From: Artemia franciscana
Taxonomy: Eukaryota; Arthropoda; Branchiopoda; Anostraca; Artemiidae
Reading direction: 5' to 3'
DNA: 64,000 nucleotides
Assembly (NCBI RefSeq): GCF_032884065.1
Contig: NC_088873.1
Location: 39,305,577 to 39,369,576, forward strand
Shown here: positions 40,900-51,975 of the stretch, one piece after another
Numbering within the stretch: the stretch's first letter is position 1
Layout of the letters: every line of letters starts with the position of its first letter
The notes under the pieces: generated by a model
Databases searched by the model: none
What the model was told of the DNA's origin: nothing
The model's input: only the letters and a program-made list of their open reading frames with translations
Position numbers and translations under genes: made by a program

Positions 40900-41363
40900 T
40901 TTCAAACAAATCGTGGTAACGAACTATAAGTAAGGAGCTACCCGGCTCAATAGTAACCGGAACTTTAAAAGACGGAATTTTGATACTAATAAATACATTA
41001 AAAAAATTAAATTTTAATGATAACTTCAAATATATAAGTTTCACCAATTTTAGTCTTACCCTTCAAAACTTACGAACCTGAGAAAATTTGCCTTATTTTC
41101 GAAAAAGGGGTAATTATTCCGTATTTGAGAGGGTTTGCCCCCTGCTCATTACCTTGCTCTCTACGCCTAAGCTTTTTTTAGTACTTTAAAATTTACTCTA
41201 ATTAAACGGTCTTTGTAATTCAAGGATCATTCTTAAAGAATTGGAACAAAATTCCAACTATAGGGTAAAGAGAAAGGTAATGACAAGGGGGGCAAACCCC
41301 CTCATATACGTAATAATTTCTGTTCATTTTAAGTTTTAATGTTGCTCCTTACTTTCAATTGAA
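40900..41363 (+). repeat. Family X repeat, short copy with both ends
   Basis: The left H end is TTTCAAACAAATCGTGGTAA, CGAACTATAAGTAAGGAGCT, ACCCGGCTCAATAGTAACCG. The right P end is TTCATTTTAAGTTTTAATGT, TGCTCCTTACTTTCAATTGA. At about 460 bases it is the most compact copy with both termini, and it defines the minimal form (H ... inverted P). It lies between two LINE copies. Confidence 0.8.
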
Positions 41364-41860
41364 TTTTTATTTATTTATTTTATTCTAAGAATAAAAAGGC
41401 TTCAAGGCAGAATTACAGCCTTAACAGGATCAAAAATTATTTTTCATTTCATAGCGTTTTCAAAGCGAAGGGCATTTTTTCCCACATTTCATTTGAATCT
41501 CTTTTGATGCTTCGTTGACATATTGGCAAACGAGGTCACGCCTAATGAAAGGTGCAGCTAAGTCTCTGATTGCATTTGGGGGTATCATTTAACAGTCACC
41601 ACTTTGGGGTTGATAAGGCATGTCTAATTCGATTGCAAGATGAGCGTCTAATCCTTTCATGTCACGCAGAGAATTGCTGTCACTATTGTCGTTTGACAAC
41701 AATAAACATTGTTGTCAAATGCATTTGGCTTAAAGTTATGTGTTTAAAAGCCAGACTTGAAGAGAAAAGTAGTTTTGAAAGGAGAAGGAACATAATAAAA
41801 CCAAATTGGTTGCGAAACAAAAAATTGAGTGACAACAGGGCTGTGTAAAAATCAAAAAAT
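41364..41860 (-). other. Possible 3' end of an unidentified retroelement
   Basis: Read on the minus strand, the stretch ends CTTTTTATTCTTAGAATAAA and then ATAAATAAATAAA, a tail like that of LINEs. Upstream, one frame reads AIRDLAAPFIRRDLVCQYVN before a stop. I do not recognise the protein. The plus frame 41570-41848 has no motif. Confidence 0.25.
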
Positions 41861-43090
41861 TGAAGACTAGAAGAAAAATTGCCAGTGACAATTTTTTGGG
41901 ATATGAGAAGAGTTTTTGACAGTTTGTCCCATAATATTCTTCTTGCAAAATTTTCACATTTTGGTGTTCGGGGAGAAGCATTAGAATGGTTGCAATCTTA
42001 TCTTCATGGCTGGTTTATTTCTTTTGATCCAAGGTCTAATATTAAGGCCAAAGTGGACCTCGGAATTCCACAAGGGTCTATTCTTGGTCCTTTGCTTTAC
42101 ATTGTATATGTCAATGACTTATATTGGGCTATAAGAGATGCTCCAAGGTCCATTTGTTGCAACAGATGTCACCCAGATGAGTTGCAGTATCCTAATTCAA
42201 TATATATTGAACAAAATGTTGATTTATTTGCGTGTGCTGATGATGGTACGCTTTGTTTTGCCGAGTAGGATCAAAATAATTTGGCAATAAGACTTCAAAT
42301 ACTGATGGACAGGGCTTATGGAAAGGTTTGAAGCAAATTGTCTCGCTCTAAATGTTTCCAAGTCTCATTTTTTTTTTTTTTTCAGAATTGGCTTGCAATT
42401 TCCGTGTTTGAATATTATTCCTAGTTCTAAAGGTATTATTTCTAGATCACAAAATAGGTTTATTTGGTTTCTAGGAGTCCTTGTCGATGTGAATCTTTCA
42501 TTTAAGAACCATATTAACCTTATCCGATTAAAAATGTCAAGAAACTTAGGTATGATACGTAAGCTAAGGTATATTTTTCCTGGATGTATTTTAAATTACT
42601 GTACTGTTGTTTGGATGAGTACTTTCCTATTCCTATTAAAACCACTTTCTCTTCTTCATGAAAAGGCCCGTCAGTTAGTTACAGATACCAACTACCTCAA
42701 CAAATTCTCTCCTTAGGTTCTGTCCACAGTATTTCTTATCTTGTGCTATTTTTATTCGTAAATATCTTCATCGTCAACTTCCCTCTTGTTTTTCGAAATT
42801 TTTACAAGCCCGAGTTAGTGTGAATCTTCATGGAACTCGTAACCCTGAACTTTTATTGGTTGTTAGAACTCCAACCGTGAGGTCAGACTTTAGCCCTATA
42901 TACGCATGTAGTAGGGTTTGTAACTCCCTGCCGAAGATCATCAGAGATTGCCACTCCATTGGGGTATTCGAAAGATTAATGAAAAGGTATTTGGGTTAAT
43001 TCATCTTCTTACTCTTTTTTTTATATAAATAATAATAGCATTATATATTAGTTGGTCAGTTCAATTGAGTGTAAATAATAAAAAAAAGGT
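41861..43090 (+). mobile_element. CR1/L2-like LINE copy, 5'-truncated and frameshifted
   Basis: Frame 41879-42268 starts at motif A (FWDMRRVFDSLSHNILLAKF), then GVRGEALEWLQSYLHG, GIPQGSILGPLLYIVYVNDL and the catalytic ADD at 42236-42244, ending at TAG. After a frameshift, 42318-42716 carries LALNVSKSHF, FLGVLVDVNLSFKNHI and HEKARQL. A third frame (about 42728-43000) finishes with IFIRKYLHRQLP, LLVVRTPTVRSDFS and NSLPKII. A poly-A-rich end lies at about 43077-43086. It is about 1 kb downstream of another copy of similar type in the same orientation. Inactive. Confidence 0.85.
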
Positions 43091-43289
43091 TTGATAAAAA
43101 TTTTGCATTTGTGTTTTTGGACGTGGGATGAATCAGATAAAAAACAGATACATATAACATCATTTAAGTTCACTATAATAAGAACAAAAAATATATAAAA
43201 TTGATACTACGGTGACAACAACTACCTATCACTTCTATACTGTGGGGTCACATTCATCAACCAGTAAACACAAACCAACCATTTCAAAG

Positions 43290-44950
43290 AAGAAGAAGGA
43301 AAAAAATATTGATACTGCACCATATTCCTGTAGTTGTGTCACGAGGTACTATAAGCATGTTTTTATTTAAAACCTTACAGGCAATCTGTGTGTATATGCA
43401 TTTAGTAATAGGTAAATGTTTTGATTTTTAGTTGTATGATAATTTACAATGAATATTTAGAAAGAATATTCAATAGCAACTATTTTATGGGAGAAGTAGG
43501 AAAATCAAAACATGGATACTGCTCCGTATTCCCGTTATTATATCACCATGAAGTACATATATATCTAAAATCGAATGAATGTACTGAATGTACTATTATA
43601 CTATTCATTCGATCACCAAGAAACTGTAAGAAGTTGCTGAGTCTACTCTTTTGAAGGTTTTATGAACAGCCATCCCCCTCAATGTCCTTTTAATACTTTT
43701 CGCGCTGACTGAAATCAGACACCCCACAATGCAAATACTTGACATTGCTTTCGGTCATATTAATCTTATTTTCTGGACATTTTCTGGTTAATTAGGAATT
43801 CTGTCCTCTAGCACACTTCTGAAATTATAAATTAGTTTTTTAATAATTTTTTAAGTTTGGTATTGTGAATTTTTCAAATTTATAAATACCACCGTTATTT
43901 CAATTATAGGAAAATTTTCCAGGAGGCATCGTTAGGGGAAATTTTCCACGAAGGGAGAATTTTCCATATTAAATGAATCATAATTTGCATATATTTTTCT
44001 GTCTCTTCGCATATGCAATCAAAATATGCAAATTAGAGAATGTATATAAATTTTGGGCAAAGGACAACTTTCTCTAAGTCTGGGAATTGTAGAAAAAATG
44101 GCTTTTGCAAAAAAGAAATCGATCTTCGTTTTCATCGATTCAGTGCATTATCGAGTTTTTTTTTATTTTTGGATTCCACAATTAAGATGAATAATCACGG
44201 GGTGGGGGGACCTTCCCAGGGAGAATTTTCAGTAGATGGAAATTTTCTGCATGAGAGATTTTCCAGAGAGAGAAATCTCTGCAGGGGAATTTTTCATAAA
44301 CTTTTAATTTAAAAATACGATTGTTATTAATGTGTAGTGGGGGGGATTCTCTGTGGAGGAGGTGGCAATTTTCTGCTGGGAGAATTTTTAAAAGAGGGAG
44401 AGTTTTCTGCATAGAAAATTTTCTGCGAGGGAATTTTTCGGTGGGATTTTTTCTTGAAATTGCTTTCTTTTGAAATAACTGCAACGCGCAAATGGTAAGC
44501 TAGTATTTTAATATTTCTTTATTTTAATTGTTATAAATAGGCAATTAATAACAGATAAATGTTTTCATTTTTAAATGTTTCAATATTTGAATTTTATGGC
44601 CAAATTGCATTTTGTTCCAATCCCTTTAAGATAACATTTAAAAATTATGTTTAATGAAAATTATTTTCAAAGAGTAGGACAAATAAAATTTAGATACCGA
44701 TCCCTATTCCTGTTATTCTGTCACGGCAACGTATTGCTATTATTGGTAATTAAAAATAGGCAAATTTAATTATAGGGTGTTTATTCTAATATTCACATCT
44801 TATGTCGATATTTATTTTTATGAAAATTTGTGGTAAACATTTTATGGCAATATCCAAACTTTTATTCATTGGTAACTATTTGTAGGGAAAATTAAGAAAA
44901 ACAAAATGCAAATACCGTTCTGTATTCCAGTTATTACATCACTAGAATGG
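43290..44950 (+). repeat. ~200 bp degenerate repeats split by an insertion
   Basis: The block AGTAGGAAAATCAAAACATG, GATACTGCTCCGTATTCCCG, TTATTATATCAC occurs at about 43494. Variants are at 43295, 44672 and 44885 (for example GATACCGATCCCTATTCCTG). Spacing is about 200 bases within each pair. The middle part (about 43680-44500) is unrelated and interrupts the series. Confidence 0.6.
43905..44480 (+). repeat. Quasi-periodic GGAAAATTTTC module
   Basis: AATTTTCC, GAATTTTC and GAAATTTTC motifs recur every 15-35 bases (for example GGAAATTTTCTGCATGAGAG, GGCAATTTTCTGCTGGGAGA, GAAAATTTTCTGCGAGGGAA). The same style of sequence, inverted, lies at 14280-14880 next to family X sequence. Confidence 0.65.
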
Positions 44951-45959
44951 TATTTATTTATTCGAAATTTTATCAATACTACTTCTACTGCTAATTTACT
45001 GTAGCATCAAGTCACGTGAAGCCCTACAGCTATGCACGCATCCCCCCCCCCATCCCAATCTATCCAAAGCCACCCTTTTTACACTCTCCCAGTTGCTAAT
45101 AAATTCTAAATTTATTAAAAGGTGAATATTTTAATATCGAAGTGATAAAAAACATATAAGTTAAGTTGTATTTTCATTTTATTATATCATGCCGAAGTAG
45201 CTATTGATATAATTGATGTGCAATTCTAACTTTGATAGCCTCTGCATCAAAATTTCTTTTAGCTCTGCATTCAAGAAAATCTGCATCAGAATTTGCATGA
45301 AAGCAAAAACAAAACAAAGGTACGAGAATAATTAAATTTAAACCCTCGCTTTAGAGTTCCAACAATGAATAGAGTGATTAATTTTGTAGTTATAATGCTA
45401 TTTCATAGTTTTAATATATTCTAGACTCAATAAGAGGGAACTTACAAAATGGTTGGATTTGACACTAAACGTTCTCTATCCGAAATATATGTAAATAACT
45501 TATAAATTTTACAACAAAAATAACCGGGAGAGTTGTCCACCAAATCAATTTTAGCGAAGGAATACCAAACGCTTGTGTTTTTTGCTCAAAATCAAGTAAA
45601 AATTTCCCCTAGCACCCATGAAATAAAAAAAAATACCTCTAGCGTCTTTTTATCGGAGACTTTCACTAAAAATTGCTAAGAACAAATTTTTATTTGTACG
45701 CAGGAACACATCTATTTTTAGAAATTTTTACAAGGTCGACTTTCGGTGACTGTTTTTTATAACAACGGTTTCTAATGTACTTAATTATGAAAACTTTTAA
45801 GCTACACTCAAAATTTTCACTAGCCTCTTGCTAATGGACCCTGTGGCCGTATATTTTCGAAGTCGGCTTAATTGTACAGAAATTTACAGTTTAAGTGACA
45901 TCCTTAAGTAAAACATAGATCACGCTGAGCTTCTGCAGTTTTCATCCGCAAAGCAACAA
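44951..45959. other. Unassigned AT-rich stretch
   Basis: No gene recognised. A short C-rich tract is at 45042-45050. Nothing else to report. Confidence 0.3.
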
Positions 45960-46490
45960 TTTGTTCCCGAACAGGACTCCCCCCTAAAACTACCTCTGAC
46001 TCTTAGAGGGGTTAATTTATCGTTAGCAGATTATGCTGATGATATTTTTAGGATTAGTCAAACGCGGACCGATTTAGAAGAGAATATTTTAGGGATACAA
46101 CCATATCGGGCTAACTCTAGAATGAAACTGAATTCCTAGTTTTCAACCGCCATAGCAGTCATTTTTACTGTCTCTTGGTGATCATGTTACTCTTGAACAG
46201 GTTCATGTTACTTACCTTGGAGTATCAATTAGAAAGAATATGTGTCGAACCAAGTTTTGTTAAATCATTTTTTTTTAATAAGACTAGGAAAGCTGGGCTG
46301 CCAATTTCTTTGGAATTTAAAATTAGCCGCTGTATTCTAGATTCCGTGGATAATAGCTTTGTAGTCCCGCATTTGCTTGCCCTTTCGCTATTTTTCTTTA
46401 CTTTTCACGTAGGGTGACTCACAGGATATGTTTTTTTAAATATGGAAAGCACCTAATTCTGCTGTATCTTTGGACTAGTAATACCAAATA
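45960..46490 (+). mobile_element. LINE reverse transcriptase fragment
   Basis: One plus frame reads LSLADYADDIFRISQTRTDL, with the catalytic YADD at 46032-46043, followed by NSRMKLN and a stop. Other frames continue VTYLGVSIRKN, LYSRFRG and RVTHRICFFKYGKHL. Order and wording fit the palm and thumb of a LINE reverse transcriptase, broken by several frameshifts. The FKY.K.L block resembles the end of the LINE at 58150-60330, so the two may be one family. Confidence 0.7.
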
Positions 46491-47569
46491 GTGGAGGAGA
46501 GATACGGGAAAAAATGCTCAAAACTCGTGGAAATTGTAGCACAATTTTTTTTTATATCAAAATGTTTAGAAAATTCAGATAAATTACATGAAAAATATCT
46601 ACCAAATCCTCCATGTACAAGTGTCCCAAATTTACCCTTGAAGGGGGAAATGAGAGGGAAAATTAATTTTTGTGTTTATAAATATTTTGGAGTTTAAATA
46701 GTAGTTTACTATCAAATTAAGCATGCTGATACAAACTTTGAATTCAGATTCCATTTTTCCCAACCCTTATGCCCATTTCCACCATAAAAGGACGGTGAGG
46801 GGGTTAAAACTCAAAATTAAGAGGTTATCGCATTTTTATTGTTTCCTATGAAATGAATGGTAGCGAATTTGAAAATAAAGTAAAAACTTGATTTTACTTA
46901 GTCAAATAGCCTATCTCATCTTACCTAAAACAGTTGTGAAAATTGACCTTCATTAACTAGTGACTTTAGTCATTTCTGATTGATTCACCATTTCCTCTCA
47001 ACCTAGGAATTGCGCGTTTTTTTAGGGTCGTGGGTAGGTAGGTAGGTACGCGTTTATTCCACCCCCCCCCCCAAAAAAAAGGAAAAAACATAAATTATAC
47101 TATAATCAACATTATGCTGCTCAGTTCAGGGACCTAAAATGCCCCTGTTAAGCAGCAAAACAACAACATATAAATCATAGCTTATTCATTCAAGGTCAAA
47201 GAAATACGCAAAAAAGAAAAAAACAGACGAAAATATGAATATGAGTCTGAAACGGTTTAATTTCAAAACAGTATTCTAGAATCCTCTCCCTCGAGTTCGT
47301 GGTTTTCGTTCCTTAGTGCCATTCTTTAGCTGATATAGATCACTGAAGCCATTTACCGTAGTACTTGCTTCATGACTGGGTTCAAGGCTATATAAACGGT
47401 TTGTGCTGTTTTATTTACTTAAAAAAAAGGTAAAGCAAGAATTGAGTTGAAATATTTTGTAAGATATTGCTTAGGATTATACTTCCGATTTTGGAAAAGA
47501 ATGGATAAGCATTTCCAATTTTAAATAATTTTCTGGTCTCCTATGTTTATTCTACAGTGATGCATGCTA
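46491..47569. other. Unassigned stretch with a short tetranucleotide run
   Basis: GTAGGTAGGTAGGTA (about 47032-47047) followed by a C-run. Read on minus, GGAATAAACGCGTACCTACC could be the 3' tail of a retroelement, but no coding part is recognised next to it. Confidence 0.3.
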
Positions 47570-50215
47570 TCATGCTCGCTAGTCGATCTGGAAAAACTCT
47601 AATCATTACCTTTGACCTACAGCTTTACTAGAAGGCCAAGTGTATCGTCGATACACTTCACCAGTTTCCTAGGAGATAGCTCTGCTGCTCGGAGGCAGCA
47701 GAGCTTATCTATGAACTCTTTCATAGCGTAAAATACCGATTATCAGAGTCAAGAACTGTCCATCATTGGCTTGGAATCTTGAGAAAGAACCTGAGAGCTG
47801 AACGAAGTGGCAATTTTGAGCTTTATCTACATACTTTGTTAGAAATGTTTCCTTACTTTGCTGCTTCGAGCCACAATCTTTAGACGAAGTCTACTTGGCT
47901 GTTCGTGCAGTGCAGTGCAGTTGATTTTTCAGTTGAGGAAAGACAAGCCAGAGCAGTTCAGAATGTTACAGGAATTCCTGTTCATCTGGACAACTGATAA
48001 CTTCTGGGTGGCACTTTCCCCTGACCTGGTGATCGAACCAACGTTAATAAGAAGTATGAAAACGAGTGGTCGCCTGACGAGAGGTAGACGTATGACTGAG
48101 TTATAGCAGGCAATTTGGACAACCGCTATGCCTACTTTGGTTCTATTTATTGAACGCATGTAGAACCTGACTGGCCTTGCAGAATTGACAGTTTAAAATC
48201 ACACAGAAGCGATATCTTCGAGGAAAGCTAGAGATCTGCTGGACATAAAAAAGATAGTTCCATACACTGAGTCTCTAGAACCCTTCAGGCAGGATTCACA
48301 GCTGCTGAACGTGGTTATTGGTGTCCACGCTTCATAATCTGTAAATGTAGACGATGCCAAATCTGTAGGAATTAAGATCCTGAAGGAGATGAAGCGAAAG
48401 AAACTGAAAAATATGTTTTCAGGAGAAAGGAGAAAGATTTAACTATGGCTGAGAAGTCATTTGTGGTGATAGATAGCGTGAGGGAAATTGAAGAACCAGT
48501 TCTAATCTAGCCGCAGTGGATAGTACCAGTGGTTCTGACTTGAACAAGGTTCTATCCTTCGAGCTCTGTTCTTTTCAACCATTGCTCTTTAGTTCGTTCG
48601 AGGTGACAAGGATAGCCGACAAAGCATCTCTAACAAATATACTGATGAAAATTGAGGGGATCGATGGTCCAGTAACAAGAGTTTTGGACGGTGGCTGGCT
48701 AGCCCACAAAATATCATGGACTACTGGATTGGCATTCTCTAAGGTGGCAGAATCTTACGTAGATTAAGTCAAAAGATATTTTCGCCAGGCAGTGGTAGTT
48801 TTTGGCTCTTACGCTGATACACCAACAACGAAAAATTGCACACAGCTGAAGAGAACCAAAGGTTAACCGCATTCAACAATTAAATTCTCTACTAACCTGA
48901 AGATCGTTAAGAATAAGGAAAATTTTTTGAGAAGTCCAAAAAATAAAGAACACTTCATTGACCTACTAACTGAGAGGCTGGCCAATTCAGAATTTCAAGT
49001 TGTACATGCTCTGGATGCCGATATCTTAGTTGTACAAACTGAAGTCAGTTGTGCTGAAACTCTGTGGATCACTTTTGACTGGAAATGATACCAACCTATT
49101 AGTCATTCTGCTCTACCATTCTAAGCTTGATCTATGTGATATCTTTATGCAGACAGACATGCATGAAAATAACTGACGAGTTTGTGACATAAAAAGGATC
49201 CAGGACAAACCAGGAGCCGAAGCAGCAAAAAAAAATACTCGTTTGCCACGGAATGTCTCGCTGCAACACGACATATAGACTTTACGGTGTAAGGAAACCA
49301 GCAGTAGATTCCTTGTCACTTAAAGATGGTATTCTTAAGAATGCTTTGCAAGATCTTTATGACACCTGGATTCAATCAGCAGGAGATCACCAAAGCTGGA
49401 TAGAACACTTTGCTCCACATATACAAAGGGAAAAGTAACAAGAAAACCCTTAAGGATGTCCGGCTACGGTTATTTACTATGAGGGTCGTAATTTTAAATG
49501 CTTTCGTTCAGGCAGAGCGGCTTCCCCAAACTTTGGCTGCCGCAAAGTATCACTTTTACAGGTGCTATTTGCAAATAAAGAAGTGGCAAGACATGTCCGA
49601 TTCGCTAGGCCCCAAAGAGTTGGGTTGGCATCTTTTTTCGTCACGGAATATGCAGAGGCGCCATTGGGGGGTCAGGGGTGGGCAAATGCCCACCCCAGAT
49701 TTTACACGGGGGCCCAAGCTTCCACCACAAAGGGCCCTTTTCCGGCCATAATTATCCATTATGTCCAACATAGTCTATTCTGTTCAGATGATTTGAACTA
49801 ACTGCACGCCTATTAGCCAAAGAGCCTAATTACCTGACGACCCTTGGGGTAATTACGCTATTTGCTATTAATCATTGTAAACTTTGAAAGTAGGTTAGAT
49901 TCATAATAAAAGTCTCAAGTTCTGTCAAATGCCCCATGCCCACCCCAAGATTTGGCACAAATGGCGCCTCTGGGAATATGTACCTTCACATTATGATAGA
50001 TACTTTACCAGGAAAATAAAATCTGCTTAAGATGGTGTGGTGCTAGTACACCAGCGGGTGCAAGTCTCTCAGATGCAGCTGTCGTCAGAACGGTTTACCC
50101 TGTAGCTGTGTCTGCAGGGAGTGTAAAGGGGCCTTATGCACTAACGCTGCAGCAAGACAAGATGAGGATGATAACGAAGACTGTGTTTGTGTGTGAAGTG
50201 TGTTTGTGAAGACTT
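47570..50215 (+). pseudogene. Decayed gene for a large protein with C-terminal Cys-rich CXC-like domain
   Basis: Pieces in all three plus frames line up in a consistent order: RTVHHWLGILRKNLRAER and MFPYFAASSHNLYTKS (47740-47890), RSMKTSGRLTRGRRMTEL (48050-48106), VTRVLDGGWLAHKISW (48670-48720), HALDADILVVQT (49010-49040), NDTNLLVILLYHSKLD (about 49085-49135), CNTTYRLYGVRKPAVDSLSL (49257-49320), LAAAKYHFYRCYLQIKKW (49533-49590). A Cys-rich end at 50059-50139 reads GCKSLRCSC, PCSCVCREC, KGALCTN, matching the CXC (tesmin-like) pattern. From memory, this is a family of uncharacterised, highly multiplied invertebrate proteins. The two Asp-containing motifs suggest a PIN/FEN-like nuclease (inference). 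Many frameshifts and stops, plus a MITE insertion, show it is dead. Confidence 0.75.
49645..49980. mobile_element. hAT-like MITE with 8 bp target duplication
   Basis: The element 49653-49972 (320 bp) has perfect 13 bp terminal inverted repeats, CAGAGGCGCCATT and AATGGCGCCTCTG, flanked on both sides by the identical octamer GGAATATG (49645-49652 and 49973-49980). An 8 bp duplication with CAG-starting inverted ends is the signature of hAT transposons. It has no coding capacity. Removing it together with one octamer restores the reading of the CXC gene relic, from HLFSSRNM to the Cys-rich end, so it landed inside that gene. Confidence 0.95.
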
Positions 50216-50232
50216 TAGGTTGTGTTTTAAAA

Positions 50233-50536
50233 TAATTAAATAAAAAAAACTAGTTTTTTTAACTGAAAGTAAGGAGCGACATTAAAACTTAAAACGAACA
50301 GAAATTACTCCGTATATGAAATGGGTTGTCTCCTCCGCAGTCCCTCGCTCTTTACGCTAAAGTTTGACTCTTTGCCACAATTCTACTTTTTTTAAAAACT
50401 AAAAACTTTAGCGTAAAGAGCGTGGGACTGCGGAGGAGACAACCCATTTCATATACGGAGTAATTTCTGTTCGTTTTAAGTTTTAATGTCGCTCCTTACT
50501 TTCAGTTAAAAAAACTAGTTTTTTTTTATTTAATTT
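50233..50536. repeat. Near-perfect ~133 bp palindrome (P end foldback)
   Basis: Arms 50233-50365 and 50403-50536 are reverse complements with only a few differences; the spacer is 37 bases. Each arm includes AACTGAAAGTAAGGAGCGAC, TTAAAACTTAAAACGAACAG, GAAATGGGTTGTCTCCTCCG and CTTTACGCTAAAGTTT. The copy at 22049-22345 has the same design but older arms. Confidence 0.93.
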
Positions 50537-50952
50537 CTGAACGTTTTTGAATTAATGCATGTTTGATTTTGGCTCTCCGCACATAAATTATTGAAATGAA
50601 ATTAGTATATTAATTTTTTTTTGGCTAAATGGCTTTCTCTTAGTTTTGATCAGACGATTTTGAGAAATACGGGGTGGGGAAGGAGGCCTAGCTGCCCTCC
50701 AATTTTTCGGTTACTTAAAAAGGCTACTAGAACTTTTAATATTCAACGAACGTTTTTATTAGTAAAAAATATACGTAACTTAAGAATTAACTTACGTAAC
50801 AAACTTTTATATTCTTATATTTTTTTTATGTGTACGAGGGGGTTTGTACCCTCGTTAATACCTCGCTCTTTACACTAAATCGTATGTTTTGTTCCAATTC
50901 TTTAAGAATGACCCCTGAATCAAATAGGCCGTAGAATAAATAGTTGAAATCA

Positions 50953-51030
50953 CTAAAAATATTTTAGCATAAAGAGCGAGGTATTTATCTCCTCCTAAAT
51001 ACCTCGCTCTTTATGCTAAAGTATTTTTAG
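50953..51030. repeat. Hairpin inside family X copy 2
   Basis: 35 bp arms (CTAAAAATATTTTAGCATAA ... GAGGTATTTA and its mirror) around an 8-base TCTCCTCC loop with one mismatch. It is equivalent to 12400-12463. Confidence 0.9.
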
Positions 51031-51975
51031 AACCCTACATATGCGTAATAATCTCTGTTTGTTTTAAATTTCAATGCTATTCCTTACTTTCATTTGAAAA
51101 AACGTTTTCATGTTTATTTTTTCATTGTTTTTTTTATAGTAATGCTAGAAAATCCTGCACCCTTTTCATTGAATTTTTCCCCCATGGCATATTTCTCCAA
51201 GGAAAGATCCTCCCACATAGCCCCCTCCCTCAGCCCTACCCCCAAAACCAAAAAAATCCCCCTGAAAACGTCTGTACACTTCCCAATAACCATTATTATA
51301 TGTAAACACTGGTTGAAGTTTGTAACTTGCAACCCCTCCCTCAGGGAGTGTGGAGGAGTAAGTCATCTCCAAAAACATAGTTATTAAGATTTTCGACTAT
51401 GCCAAACAAAATGGCTATCTCAAAATTTTGATACGTTGACTTTGAGAAAAAAATGAGCGTGGGAGGGGGCCTAGATGCCCTCCAATTTTTTCGGTCACTT
51501 AAAAAGGGCACTAGAACTTTTCATTTCCATTAGAATTAGCCCTCTTTCGACATTCTAGGACCACTTGGTCGATACGATGACCCCTGGGAAAAAAAAACAA
51601 AAAACAAACAAATAAACACGCACCCGTGATTTGTCTTCTGGCAAAAAATGCAAAATTCCACATTTTTGTAGATAGGAGCTTGAAACTTCTACAGTAGGGT
51701 TCTCTGATACGCTGAATCTGATGGTGTCATTTTCGTTAAGATCCTACGACTTTTAGGGGGTGTTTCCCCCTATTTTCCTAAATAAGGCAAATTTTTTCAG
51801 GCTCGTAACTTTTGATGGCTAAGACTAAACTTGATGAAACTTATATATTTAAAATCAGCATTAAAATGCGATTCTTTTGATGTAGCTATTTATATCAAAA
51901 TTCAATTTTTTAGAGTTTTGGTTACTATTGAGCCGGATCGCTCCTTACTACAGTTCGTTACCACGAACTGTTTGA

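Larger units (their letters stand above)
50233..51975 (+). repeat. Family X repeat, long copy 2 (paired P ends left, H end right)
   Basis: The left end is a palindrome of the P terminus (50233-50536). It is followed by a segment seen only here (50537-50744), then the core 50745-51900, which is colinear with 12185-13345. The right end is the H terminus inverted: GAGCCGGATCGCTCCTTACT then a hairpin ACAGTTCGT-TACC-ACGAACTGT (51950-51971). Compared with copy 1, the core orientation is the same but the two ends are exchanged. No protein-coding capacity is recognised. Confidence 0.82.
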
